Part shown: in pieces, positions 8,312 to 16,502 of the stretch
Numbering within the stretch: the stretch's first letter is position 1
Layout of the letters: the number at the start of each line of letters is the position of its first letter
Source: an uncultured Christensenella sp.
GTDB lineage: Bacteria > Bacillota > Clostridia > Christensenellales > Pumilibacteraceae
DNA: 19,780 nucleotides
Assembly: GCA_910585055.1 (NCBI GenBank)
Contig: CAJUBY010000035.1
Location: forward strand, 1-19,780
Direction of reading: 5' to 3'
The notes under the pieces: generated by a model
Database searches by the model: none
What the model saw: only the letters and a program-made list of their open reading frames with translations
Told to the model about the DNA's origin: nothing
Program-made: the position numbers and the translations under genes

Positions 8312-10003
8312 TTATCTGTGCGTAGGTCTGCCGCCGCGCGGATGGCGGCGGTGCAAGGGACTGCCGGGGCGGCGTCTTGCCGCAGTCCTGCGCCCCGGAC
8401 GCGCGGCATGTGCCGCAGGTTTTTTGCGTGCCGGCGCCGTGCGCGGTTTTTCTATAGTGGGACGTGCGCTTGCCGCACCCGACGCCAACGTCATTACGTA
8501 GACCTGTTTGTCTTTGGTGGAATAATATACGCCGTTCGCAAGCGGTATATATTCTCCGCCCACGTTTGCGGCTTGGGTGGATACCGGCGCTATATCGCGT
8601 GAATCCGACATTTGCACCATTTCCGGACGGATGTCTTTTACGCTGTTTTCGGCTTCTTTTTGTCTGCGGTCGAGTTCTTTCTCCCTGTCGCGCAGGTCTT
8701 TTTCCAATATCTCGCGACGCATTCTTTCGAGTTCCGATTCGAGCTTTCTGTATTGTTCGAGTTCGGGGCTGTAACCGCCGTGGGATTGTAGCTGTACTGC
8801 TTGTTGCGCGCTGTTGGGGGATTGCGCAAGAGTAAACGTAAGTTTGTTTACGAGATCGCGCATACTGTCGAGTTCGCCTTTAAGACGGTCCACTTCTTTA
8901 ACGGCGTAAGGATCGACGGCAACGGAAGTCGGGGCGGCGGTCCTGGTGGCTTCTTGGAGCGCCTGCGCTTGCATTTGTGCGGCTTGTGCGGCTTGTTGTG
9001 CCTGTAACTGCGCTTGCTGCGCCTGTTCCGTAAGTAATTTTGCCTGCTGCATGATCGCGCGCGCTTCCGCCAGCGACGTGTCGTCGTTTTGATCCGCCGA
9101 CCGCGCCTGTGCGTTTATTTGCGCGGCTTGTACCGCTTGTTGCGCCTGAGCTTGGATCTGCGCTGCCTGTATTTGCGCATTGACTTGCGCCTGTGCCTGC
9201 TGCGCTTGTTCCATTAACAGTTTTGCCTGTTGCATCATCATGCGCGCGGCTTCGGTCGCTTCGTCGGAAGACGTCGTTTGTTTTTGTTCTGCCGTCGTTT
9301 CGGCGGTTTCGTTTGCGGCGCTGTCCGTTCGGCTGTCTTGTGTTTGGATAATCACCGGTTCATCGACGGGATCCGACCGATCGTTGATAACGTCGGCTGC
9401 GCCGTTCGTATCGTTCGGTTCGGTCGAAGCCGCACCGTTTTCCGTATTGGGGGGAACGGCGATTATTACGGGCTGTTCGGCAGACACAGTATCGTCGTTT
9501 ATGTCTTCGTTGATAAGTTTGTCAAGTAGTTCGTCTGCGGATCGGTCAGCGTCCGCCTGTATGTCTTTTAAAATATCTTCGAGCGGATCGTTTCCGTCGG
9601 ACTGTACGTCCGCAGGTTCCGCCATGAGCACGGCAAGCTGTTCGTCGAGCGAATCGGACTTCTGTTGCTGTTGCATACCGAGTATCTCGTCGAGCTGTTT
9701 GTCGAGATCGGATCTTTTTTCGTCAGGTTCCGCCATGAGCACGGCAAGCTGTTCGTCGAGCGAATCGGGCTTCTGTTGCTGTTGCATACCGAGTATCTCG
9801 TCGAGCTGTTTGTCGAGGTCGGATCTTTTTTCGTCGGGTTCCGCCATGAGCACGGCAAGCTGTTCGTCGAGCGAGTCGTCGGAACTCGGCGTTACGATAG
9901 CTGCCTCCTGCACTTCGAATTCGGCATCCAACGCGTAAGGCGAAACCGTACCTTCTATAGTTTGATTGCCGAGATCGGAATTGTTGTCTTTGTAATTAGC
10001 CAT
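8312..10003 (-). CDS. Unrecognised Gln/Ala-rich coiled-coil protein with 37-residue tandem repeats and basic C-terminal tail
   Basis: I do not recognise this 563-residue protein. It has no signal peptide. Residues 44-80 and 81-117 are almost identical 37-residue repeats starting SLDEQLAVLMAEP, with a partial third copy from 118. An acidic, low-complexity region follows to about 245. Two related Gln/Ala-rich heptad-like blocks start MQQAKLL at about 257 and 318. A charged coiled coil spans about 366-455. Residues 483-508 resemble a small folded strand pair, and 512-563 are rich in Arg, Pro and Ala. The acidic front and strongly basic end suggest a scaffold or nucleic-acid-linked protein, but this is only inference. 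The ATG at 10003 has GGGAAG upstream; an in-frame ATG at 10045 lies upstream of the -10 box and is rejected. Confidence 0.8.
   Translation of the reverse strand: MANYKDNNSDLGNQTIEGTVSPYALDAEFEVQEAAIVTPSSDDSLDEQLAVLMAEPDEKRSDLDKQLDEILGMQQQQKPDSLDEQLAVLMAEPDEKRSDLDKQLDEILGMQQQQKSDSLDEQLAVLMAEPADVQSDGNDPLEDILKDIQADADRSADELLDKLINEDINDDTVSAEQPVIIAVPPNTENGAASTEPNDTNGAADVINDRSDPVDEPVIIQTQDSRTDSAANETAETTAEQKQTTSSDEATEAARMMMQQAKLLMEQAQQAQAQVNAQIQAAQIQAQAQQAVQAAQINAQARSADQNDDTSLAEARAIMQQAKLLTEQAQQAQLQAQQAAQAAQMQAQALQEATRTAAPTSVAVDPYAVKEVDRLKGELDSMRDLVNKLTFTLAQSPNSAQQAVQLQSHGGYSPELEQYRKLESELERMRREILEKDLRDREKELDRRQKEAENSVKDIRPEMVQMSDSRDIAPVSTQAANVGGEYIPLANGVYYSTKDKQVYVMTLASGAASARPTIEKPRTAPARKKPAAHAARPGRRTAARRRPGSPLHRRHPRGGRPTHR
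9615..9877 (-). repeat. 111-bp tandem repeat (2 full copies plus a partial third) inside the coiled-coil gene
   Basis: Copies begin at 9615, 9726 and 9837, an exact 111-base (37-codon) period. The first two copies differ at about two positions, and the third is cut after about 40 bases. In-frame near identity points to recent duplication. Changes in copy number would shorten or lengthen the protein without a frameshift. Confidence 0.9.
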
Positions 10004-10007
10004 GCGT

Positions 10008-10013
10008 CTTCCC
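10008..10013 (-). promoter_or_regulatory. Ribosome binding site fixing the coiled-coil protein start at 10003
   Basis: The minus strand reads GGGAAG 4 bases before the ATG at 10003. The spacing is short but no better site serves another start. Confidence 0.55.
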
Positions 10014-10036
10014 ACACATATATTTTTATACGTTAC

Positions 10037-10065
10037 ATAATACAATATTCTGCGAAATTTGTCAA
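10037..10065 (-). promoter_or_regulatory. Promoter of the coiled-coil protein gene
   Basis: On the minus strand TTGACA (10060-10065) and TATTAT (10037-10042) are spaced by 17 bases. Predicted transcription begins near 10030, so translation must start at the ATG at 10003. Confidence 0.82.
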
Positions 10066-10096
10066 TAGCTTTTAAACATGTTTTAATTATATGTAA

Positions 10097-10121
10097 ATAG
10101 ACGGCATTCGGCTCCGTCTAT
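10097..10121. other. Hairpin between two divergent promoters
   Basis: ATAGACGG (10097-10104) pairs with CCGTCTAT (10114-10121) over a 9-base loop. It lies between the -35 boxes of the divergent promoters at 10060-10065 and 10151-10156. It could be an operator for a dimeric repressor or a relic of a terminator. No T tract follows closely. Confidence 0.35.
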
Positions 10122-10150
10122 GTGTTCGAGCGTAATTTTAAGTAAAACTA

Positions 10151-10179
10151 TTGACACTTATTCGGCGCTGTGATACAAT
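10151..10179 (+). promoter_or_regulatory. Extended -10 promoter of the FnIII/GLUG gene and pullulanase
   Basis: TTGACA (10151-10156) and TACAAT (10174-10179) are separated by 17 bases, with TG at 10171-10172 giving an extended -10. The start is expected near 10186, leaving a leader of about 107 bases before the TTG at 10293, longer than for the other genes here. Confidence 0.8.
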
Positions 10180-10279
10180 TTATCTGCCGTTTGCAAAGGT
10201 TCGACTGTTTTGCCGCGGCATAAAACACGGAAAAAAAGTATACACATTCCGAATCCATGCAATCGCGCGCTTACATATC

Positions 10280-10286
10280 GGAGGGG
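10280..10286 (+). promoter_or_regulatory. Ribosome binding site deciding a TTG start at 10293
   Basis: GGAGGGG sits 6 bases before an in-frame TTG at 10293. The in-frame ATG at 10257 has no Shine-Dalgarno sequence and would place the site inside the gene. Confidence 0.75.
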
Positions 10287-10292
10287 ATAGAA

Positions 10293-11756
10293 TTGCGATC
10301 ACCGGAAATTACATCTTGCGAAAACGGCGAAATAAAATGGACGTCGGTGCCGGGCGTATCGGCGTACAGGCTTACGGTGGACGGCAGGACGGTTTCGGAC
10401 AATGACGACGGATTTTATCATTCAAACACATTCGACGCCTCGGCGCTTACGGGTAGGTCTTTGATAACGTTGGAAGCGGCAGGCGGCAACGCGCGGAATA
10501 AGTGCGGGGGGATCACGTCTGTTTTGTACGACGGCTCGGACAAAACTCTGTCGTTGTCGCCGGTAAAGGGATTAAGGGCGGACGGAGAAGTTCTTAGGTG
10601 GGATGCGGATAATGCCGCGGCTGCGTATTTAGTGATAGATATAGATTACAACGTGATAAAAACCGCCGATACGTTTTACGATATGTCTAACGAAAATATC
10701 GTATTGGGCGTATATCACGATACATGTTCGCCGATATTCGGCTGTGTTCCGGCGCCTTGCGATATACCTTATTTAAACGGTTCGGGAACAGCCGCGGATC
10801 CTTATATAATAAGTACTCCGTTCGATCTGCGCACCGTCGATTATTACGAATCGCTGTATGCATCCGCCGGCGGTACGGAAGACCGCAAGCATTATAAAAT
10901 AATCTGTGATCTGGATTACAATCAGGTACGTGCACTCGAATCGGATTCGAATATTTATACACTGAGAAAACCGTTTTTCGGTGCATTGGACGGGTGCGGC
11001 AAAACTCTTTCCGATATAAATGTCAACTACGACGGAGGGTACTGGGCTTTGTTCGACTTTATAGCCAAAGGCGGTACGGTAAAGAATATAAGATTCGTCA
11101 ATCCCTCCGTTGACAACAAACTACAAAAACCCGAACATCCGCTGGACGCGTCTGTCGCTACCGTTGCAAACAGAAATTACGGTACGGTCGACGGCATCAC
11201 CGTGGTCGGCGCCAAATACGCTTCGTCGGGCGGCGAGATCTGCGGTATCGTATCGCACAATTTCGGTGTTGTGGAAAACTGTACGGTCTCCGGCGAATTT
11301 ACGCTGTATGCGACGGGTATGCAGTCGCAGGCGTGCTACGAGGCGGCAGGGATAACGACGGAAAATTTGTGTGGCGGTCATCTGCGCGGTTGTTATGTTC
11401 CGTCGCTTACGGTAAAAGGCGAATACTGTAAAGGGAGCGGAAACGTTTATTATTGCAATATGCGTACGGCTGCCGGTATCGTGTCCGTAAACCGCGCCGG
11501 CGGAACGGTGGAAAATTGCGGATTTTCCTCGATCGCAATGATCAATGCGCTGTGTAACTGCGACGGGAACGCAGGCGGATTCGAATGGGGCGGTATCGTC
11601 GCGTACAACGCCGGTACTGTGATAAAAGGTACGGCTGCGCTCGGTAATTTCGTATGGAACGGCGCGGAGGTCACTGCGGATATAGGCGCGGACGGAAATG
11701 CCGAGGCCGAACAGCTCGGCAGACTGGTAGGTAAAAACGACGGTGTTGTTTGCTGA
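10293..11756 (+). CDS. FnIII-like plus GLUG-like beta-repeat protein without a signal peptide
   Basis: The predicted 487-residue protein starts at TTG. Two beta-rich domains with FnIII-like patterns (GEIKWTSVPGVSAYRLTVDG early, and GEVLRWDADNAAAAYLVID about 85 residues later) fill the first 150 residues. A YLNGSGTAADPYIISTP motif, common at the start of bacterial right-handed beta-helix surface proteins, follows at about 160. Gly-rich repeats with the GLUG-like pattern G-I-V-x-x-N-x-G-x-V-E-N-C follow to the end. Such repeats usually belong to exported adhesins, but no signal peptide, membrane segment or anchor is seen here, and upstream frames do not supply one. It precedes the pullulanase by 120 bases, with no terminator seen between, so cotranscription is likely. 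A role in alpha-glucan binding is possible but not shown. Confidence 0.75.
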   Translation: MRSPEITSCENGEIKWTSVPGVSAYRLTVDGRTVSDNDDGFYHSNTFDASALTGRSLITLEAAGGNARNKCGGITSVLYDGSDKTLSLSPVKGLRADGEVLRWDADNAAAAYLVIDIDYNVIKTADTFYDMSNENIVLGVYHDTCSPIFGCVPAPCDIPYLNGSGTAADPYIISTPFDLRTVDYYESLYASAGGTEDRKHYKIICDLDYNQVRALESDSNIYTLRKPFFGALDGCGKTLSDINVNYDGGYWALFDFIAKGGTVKNIRFVNPSVDNKLQKPEHPLDASVATVANRNYGTVDGITVVGAKYASSGGEICGIVSHNFGVVENCTVSGEFTLYATGMQSQACYEAAGITTENLCGGHLRGCYVPSLTVKGEYCKGSGNVYYCNMRTAAGIVSVNRAGGTVENCGFSSIAMINALCNCDGNAGGFEWGGIVAYNAGTVIKGTAALGNFVWNGAEVTADIGADGNAEAEQLGRLVGKNDGVVC

Positions 11757-11865
11757 AGTGCTGCAGCCGTCTGCGCATTTATGGAGATCGTACGGTCGGT
11801 ATGCGCGTAATCAAAAATCGGTATATTCAAATCGGATTTAACGGCGCCGCGCTGAGACGCGGATC

Positions 11866-11870
11866 GGGAG
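11866..11870 (+). promoter_or_regulatory. Ribosome binding site deciding a TTG start at 11877
   Basis: GGGAG lies 6 bases before the TTG that opens the pullulanase reading frame. No ATG with a comparable site is available near the N-terminus. Confidence 0.8.
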
Positions 11871-11876
11871 ACGAAA

Positions 11877-14054
11877 TTGGCAATAGAAAGAATAACAGCC
11901 GCTGTGTTTACTGATAAAACGCGCAACGGCGTATGTGTAAAATTCGATACGGAAGGCAGCCTGACTGCGGGTTTAAAAGCTGTCCTTACCGTTGACGGAC
12001 GGGATACGGAAGTCGCGGAAGTCGGGGTTTTGACTCATAACTCAGGCAGCGTCGTGTTTGCGTCGGTGACGGATGAGAATTTCGATTTTACCGCAGAGTA
12101 TGCTGTTCGGCTGTGCGGAACGAGTAAGAGCACGGCTATTTCGAAATTCGCATTTACGGACGACAATGATTTTATAGAACTTTTCGAATGCGAAGATTCG
12201 TTGAACTGTACGTACGGATCGAATGTAACGGCGGAAGGCACGGTGTTCCGGGTTTGGGCGCCGTTCGCGTCGGCGGTGACAGTCAGGATCTACAGAAGCG
12301 GCACCGGCGGAAAAGCCGAATGTTCGTTCGGGATGAATAAGAGATACGTGCCGGGCACAAAACATTGGGGCGGCGTTTGGGAACTCGTGCTGGACGACTG
12401 TTATTCGGGCAAGTATTATACCTATCTTATCGTCAATAACGGATCGGAGACCGAGACCGTAGATCCGTATGCCAAGGCGTGCGGTGTAAACGGTACGCGC
12501 GGTATGATAGTAGATCTCGAAAGTACGGATCCGGTCGGATGGGAGAACGACAGGCATTTATACGAAACGCATCCCGATGCCGCCGATGTTCCTATCGTAT
12601 GGGAAGTGCATGTAGGCGATTTTTCGTCGTCTTCCGATTCCGGAATGAAATATAAAGGCAAATATCTTGCGTTCACGGAAGAAAACACCTCGGTGCCGGG
12701 TTTGCCGGATCTTAAAACGGGCGTAAACTATCTTAAAGATCTCGGGATTACTTACGTGCATCTTAATCCCGTGTACGATTTTGCCACCGTCGACGAGAGC
12801 GATCTGTCCAAAGCGGACAATTCAAAGGACAATTTCAATTGGGGCTACGATCCGCAAAACTACAATATCCCCGAGGGTTCGTATTCGACCGATCCGACCG
12901 ACGGTAAAAAGCGTATAAACGAATTCAAGCGGATGGTAATGGCATTGCACAATGCCGGTATAGGCGTTATAATGGACGTTGTTTACAATCATACATATTC
13001 CACGAACGGTCAGTCTCTGCACGATACGGTGCCGTATTATTACCACCGCACAGATGAAAACGGAGCGTTCACGGACGGTTCGGGTTGCGGAAACGAGACG
13101 GCGTCGGAACGCGGTATGATGCGCAAATACATTATAGATTCGCTATTGTATTGGGCGACGGAATACCATATCGACGGGTTCAGATTCGATCTTATGGGCA
13201 TTCACGACACGGTGACGGTCAGCATGGCGCGCGATGCGCTGGACGCGTTGGACGGTGGAAACGGCAAAAAATTATTGATGTACGGCGAGCCGTGGTCGGC
13301 CGACGGGAACTATGTCCCGGCATCGTTTTGCAGGCGTATAGCCGCGTCGGGCGAGCTGTCGAACGCTTTGGTAAAAAACAGCGCGATATCGTCTCTGCCG
13401 TTACGTGTCGCCGTATTCAACGACGACGCACGCGACGGAATGCGCGGAAACAACGATCCCGGTTGGGGCTGGGTTCAGGGCAATGCCGAAAAGACGGGCG
13501 CGGTCGCCGCTATGTTGAACGGCACGGCAAAAAATCCCGGTTCCGCGTCGCGGAACGTGGTGTATGCATCCGCGCACGACAATTATCCGCTGTGGGATCA
13601 GCTTATAGGTAAAAGGGCGGGAACGGAGACTCCGCTGTTTTACGAAAATCGGATAGCGGACAATGTAAAAAAATGCAAGCTCGTTTCCGCCGCCTATCTC
13701 ATGAGCCCCGGCATTGCTTTTATGCTGGCAGGCGAAGAGATCGCGCGTACAAAATACGGGAACCATAATTCTTACGACTCGCCGGCAAAACTCAACGGCA
13801 TAAAATGGGCGCGGCAAGTCGAGTTCGCCGATCTGTATAATCATTACAAAACGCTTATAAAGGCGCGGCGCGTAAACCGCGAAAATCTGTTTTCGTACAG
13901 TCTGTCGGCTGCCGTACCCGGTCATATGTGCGGAACGTTTGCCGCAGACGGACTTAAGGTATCGGGCTGCCGCGGCGATCTTAAGGTCGCGCTCGATGCG
14001 GAAGATCTATCGGGTTCGGTGCGCATAGGCGACGAAACGGTAGCGGAGATCTGA
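11877..14054 (+). CDS. pulA: Type I pullulanase (GH13 subfamily 14), cytosolic
   Basis: The 725-residue enzyme should cleave alpha-1,6 branch links in glycogen, pullulan or limit dextrins. An N-terminal beta domain (1-100) precedes a CBM48-like domain (about 108-215, with GTVFRVWAPFASAVTVRIY). The GH13 barrel (about 235-610) carries NWGYDP at 321-326, typical of type I pullulanases. It also has DVVYNH (367-372), GFRFDLMGIHD with nucleophile D438, YGEPW with acid/base E471, and SAHDN with transition-state stabiliser D568. A short C-terminal beta domain ends the protein. Length fits the family. There is no signal peptide, so it acts in the cytosol on stored or imported alpha-glucan. The start is a TTG with GGGAG at 11866-11870. 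A strong terminator follows 40 bases after the stop. Confidence 0.94.
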   Translation: MAIERITAAVFTDKTRNGVCVKFDTEGSLTAGLKAVLTVDGRDTEVAEVGVLTHNSGSVVFASVTDENFDFTAEYAVRLCGTSKSTAISKFAFTDDNDFIELFECEDSLNCTYGSNVTAEGTVFRVWAPFASAVTVRIYRSGTGGKAECSFGMNKRYVPGTKHWGGVWELVLDDCYSGKYYTYLIVNNGSETETVDPYAKACGVNGTRGMIVDLESTDPVGWENDRHLYETHPDAADVPIVWEVHVGDFSSSSDSGMKYKGKYLAFTEENTSVPGLPDLKTGVNYLKDLGITYVHLNPVYDFATVDESDLSKADNSKDNFNWGYDPQNYNIPEGSYSTDPTDGKKRINEFKRMVMALHNAGIGVIMDVVYNHTYSTNGQSLHDTVPYYYHRTDENGAFTDGSGCGNETASERGMMRKYIIDSLLYWATEYHIDGFRFDLMGIHDTVTVSMARDALDALDGGNGKKLLMYGEPWSADGNYVPASFCRRIAASGELSNALVKNSAISSLPLRVAVFNDDARDGMRGNNDPGWGWVQGNAEKTGAVAAMLNGTAKNPGSASRNVVYASAHDNYPLWDQLIGKRAGTETPLFYENRIADNVKKCKLVSAAYLMSPGIAFMLAGEEIARTKYGNHNSYDSPAKLNGIKWARQVEFADLYNHYKTLIKARRVNRENLFSYSLSAAVPGHMCGTFAADGLKVSGCRGDLKVALDAEDLSGSVRIGDETVAEI

Positions 14055-14095
14055 TCTTCGGCGTTGCGAATAATGAATTGCGCCGGATGGACGCA

Positions 14096-14127
14096 GCGCA
14101 AGCCGGTATACGGTTTGCGCATTTTTT
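14096..14127 (+). terminator. Rho-independent terminator of the pullulanase transcript
   Basis: GCGCAAGCCG (14096-14105) pairs with CGGTTTGCGC (14111-14120), ten pairs including one G-U, over a 5-base loop. An A and six T residues follow. It closes the FnIII/GLUG-pullulanase unit. Confidence 0.9.
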
Positions 14128-14210
14128 ATGTATTATCCCGGCAATACGGCATATACGGCGTGTTTTTAAACGGTGTTTTTCGAGAAGTAGGGAAATTTCC
14201 GCCCAAAGTG

Positions 14211-14239
14211 TTGCAAATCACCTGATAGTATGATAAACT
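14211..14239 (+). promoter_or_regulatory. Extended -10 promoter of the GH78-like/GT28/PlsC/ParA operon
   Basis: TTGCAA (14211-14216) and TAAACT (14234-14239) are spaced by 17 bases, with TG at 14231-14232. The hexamers are less than perfect, but spacing and the extended -10 are good. The predicted start is near 14246, about 60 bases before the first gene. Confidence 0.65.
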
Positions 14240-14242
14240 ATC
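14224..14242. promoter_or_regulatory. Possible operator overlapping the -10 box
   Basis: GATAGT (14224-14229) and ACTATC (14237-14242) form a 6-bp perfect inverted repeat with a 7-base spacer that spans the -10 hexamer. A repressor bound here would block the promoter. No cognate regulator lies beside it. Confidence 0.4.
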
Positions 14243-14307
14243 GTTGATGTCGGAATGTATATTGCCGTTGTTATCAGGGCAAAATCGGCGGCACGGGGAT
14301 GTTGTTT

Positions 14308-16479
14308 ATGGAAAGATCGGAAGAGCCTACCGTATTGTTCGGAAAATCCAAATGGATTTGGTCCGCCGATGCGACTAAAAAAAATTCCAATATAATACTG
14401 CGTAAGACGTTTTCTTTCGGGCAGGACAAAAAGCCCCCGCAAAGAGCGTTTTGCCGTGCGGCTTGCGATACTCACTATTGTTTGTTCGTAAACGGAAATG
14501 CCGTCGTGTGGAACGGCGGTATGAACAGGAGCGCTAAAAGAGCGTACTACGACGAATTCGATATAGCAAAATTTCTTACCAAAGGCGATAATGTTTTGGT
14601 CTGTTTTTGCACGTACTACGGCAACGAAGGGCGCGATCTCGTATGCGCCGATCGCGCCGGATTTATTTTCGAATGCAACGATCTCGATATATTCAGCGAT
14701 AAAAGTTTTACCGTTTTCGAGAATGCGGCGTACAAAATGCCGCCGTCGTCCAATTGCTGTTACGCAGGTTACGGCGTAAATTACGACGCGGCGCTCGAAG
14801 GGCCCATACAGAACGTGCACGACGCGGCGTACAACATTTCGCAGTTCGTGCCGGCTTCGGAACATTCGGAATATCCCGATACGGTCATCGGTCCGCTCGA
14901 AAAACGTCCGCTGCCTCTTGAACGGTTTTCGGCACAGCCTGTGATAGTCAAGCCCAAAAAGTCAACCGATCAATTCGACGGGGATACTTATATAATAAAT
15001 TTCCCGCGCGAGATGAGTGTAACTCCTTATATGGAGGTGACGGGTAACGGTCAGGAACGCATTACCGTAACTACCGACAGAAGCGAGTGTATGGGTTGTT
15101 TCGGCGACGAAACGAGCACGTACCGCGCGCATTCGGTAGTCTACACTACCAAGCCCACGCTAAACGTGTATGACGGTATGCTTGCCATGACAGGGAATAT
15201 GCTTATATTTACGATGCCGCGTACCGTAAAGGTCATAAAACTGGGGTACCGCGAGATCGGATACGATACGGCGCCGACATGTATGTTTTCGGCGGACGGC
15301 GGTACGCTCGACAGACTGTTCGAAAAAGCGCGTAATACTTTGTACTGTAGCATGACTTCAACGCTTTTGGATACGCCGGAACGTGACAGAGCAATGTGGC
15401 TCGGCGACGCGTCTGTAGCATCGAGAGCGCTGTATCTTGTATACGGCGACGCTGCGCCGCTCGTAAAAAAACTGATAGGCGATATAATAGATTATTCGGA
15501 AAACGGAATGCTGTATTCCTGCGTTCCGGGCAACATTCCGGTAGATATCCCGTCGCACGGACTGATAGCGCTGGGAGAATACGGATTGTTTGCGTCCTAT
15601 AGGAATTTTACCGATGATCTTGAGTTTTTCCGTATCGAGTACGGACGGCTATGCGAATATCTTATGCTGTGGGATATGACAGAACACGGCGTTGCGCTGC
15701 GCGACGGCACGCGGCGTTGGTACGACAATCTGTACAACACGGACGAAGTTTTGATCGAAAATGCTTTGTATTACTCGGCATGTGCGTTTATGAAAAAAAT
15801 AGGCGCGGACACGGGATTGCACGATTACGACGAAACTTTCGACGACCGTATGGCTAATATTGCGGATTTTATCGAAAGTTCGTGGGACGGATTGGGATAT
15901 ACGACCAAGGAAGACTGTTACGACGACCGTGCTAATGCGTTCGTTGCGCTTGCCGGACTTGTACCGGACGACCGTACCGCGGCTGTAGCGAGGTTGCTTT
16001 CCGCTGTTTTCTGTGCGTCTCCGTACATGGAATGGGCAGTGCTCGAAGCGCTTTGCAAGTTGGGTAGGCGCGATCTTGCGCGCAAAAGGTTCGAATCGCG
16101 TTATGCGCTTGCCTCGGCTTCGGAAAGTTCCGCGCTCGGCGAGGATTTTTACGGATTCGGAACGGGATGTCAAAGCTATCAGTCCGCAGTCATATTCGAA
16201 GCGATACAGCTGTTCGGCGGCATAGACATAAAAGACGGGGCAGGCAAAATAACGATAGCGCCGGATTTTTCGGCACTCAAAGATATGCGTATCGAGCTGA
16301 CGCTGGCAAGCGGAACGCTTGAAGTGCGGTATAAATATTCTCCGGTAAAAGCGGAAATCATAATAGAAAACCGCACGACGGCAAAGGTAGAGCTGGACAT
16401 TTCGCCCGAACGTATCGGCAGACCTGTCGAACGCCGCACAATAGTCGTCAACAAAGGTAAAAGCAAGTTTGCTATTTGA
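14308..16479 (+). CDS. GH78-like (alpha-L-rhamnosidase family) six-hairpin glycosidase, cytosolic
   Basis: The 723-residue protein resembles the alpha-L-rhamnosidase superfamily: N-terminal beta domains (to about 320), an (alpha,alpha)6 barrel (about 325-625) and a C-terminal beta domain. The family signature appears as DTPERDRAMWLGD (355-367), the counterpart of the DCPxREKxGWxxD stretch that holds the general acid in GH78. Here the expected Glu is Asp. A late Glu in GEDFYGFGTG (E612) may be the general base. Substrate is uncertain; rhamnosides or another sugar are possible. No signal peptide is seen. The ATG at 14308 has GGGG at 14295-14298 with a workable spacer, while the in-frame ATG at 14299 directly abuts that run. 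It begins an operon whose next gene starts 23 bases after its stop. Confidence 0.78.
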   Translation: MERSEEPTVLFGKSKWIWSADATKKNSNIILRKTFSFGQDKKPPQRAFCRAACDTHYCLFVNGNAVVWNGGMNRSAKRAYYDEFDIAKFLTKGDNVLVCFCTYYGNEGRDLVCADRAGFIFECNDLDIFSDKSFTVFENAAYKMPPSSNCCYAGYGVNYDAALEGPIQNVHDAAYNISQFVPASEHSEYPDTVIGPLEKRPLPLERFSAQPVIVKPKKSTDQFDGDTYIINFPREMSVTPYMEVTGNGQERITVTTDRSECMGCFGDETSTYRAHSVVYTTKPTLNVYDGMLAMTGNMLIFTMPRTVKVIKLGYREIGYDTAPTCMFSADGGTLDRLFEKARNTLYCSMTSTLLDTPERDRAMWLGDASVASRALYLVYGDAAPLVKKLIGDIIDYSENGMLYSCVPGNIPVDIPSHGLIALGEYGLFASYRNFTDDLEFFRIEYGRLCEYLMLWDMTEHGVALRDGTRRWYDNLYNTDEVLIENALYYSACAFMKKIGADTGLHDYDETFDDRMANIADFIESSWDGLGYTTKEDCYDDRANAFVALAGLVPDDRTAAVARLLSAVFCASPYMEWAVLEALCKLGRRDLARKRFESRYALASASESSALGEDFYGFGTGCQSYQSAVIFEAIQLFGGIDIKDGAGKITIAPDFSALKDMRIELTLASGTLEVRYKYSPVKAEIIIENRTTAKVELDISPERIGRPVERRTIVVNKGKSKFAI

Positions 16480-16502
16480 CTTGCCGAAATCGAAACCTTA
16501 AA

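Noticed and set aside
9615..9877. CRISPR-like array
   Set aside because: The repeats are 111 bases, contiguous, in frame and without spacers; they are protein-coding tandem repeats.
10186..10292. Riboswitch in the 107-base leader of the FnIII/GLUG gene
   Set aside because: No known riboswitch core was recognised and no terminator-antiterminator pair is visible; only the length is notable.
11757..11876. Separate promoter for the pullulanase (TATATT at 11822-11827)
   Set aside because: No acceptable -35 hexamer lies at the right spacing, and no terminator separates it from the preceding gene.
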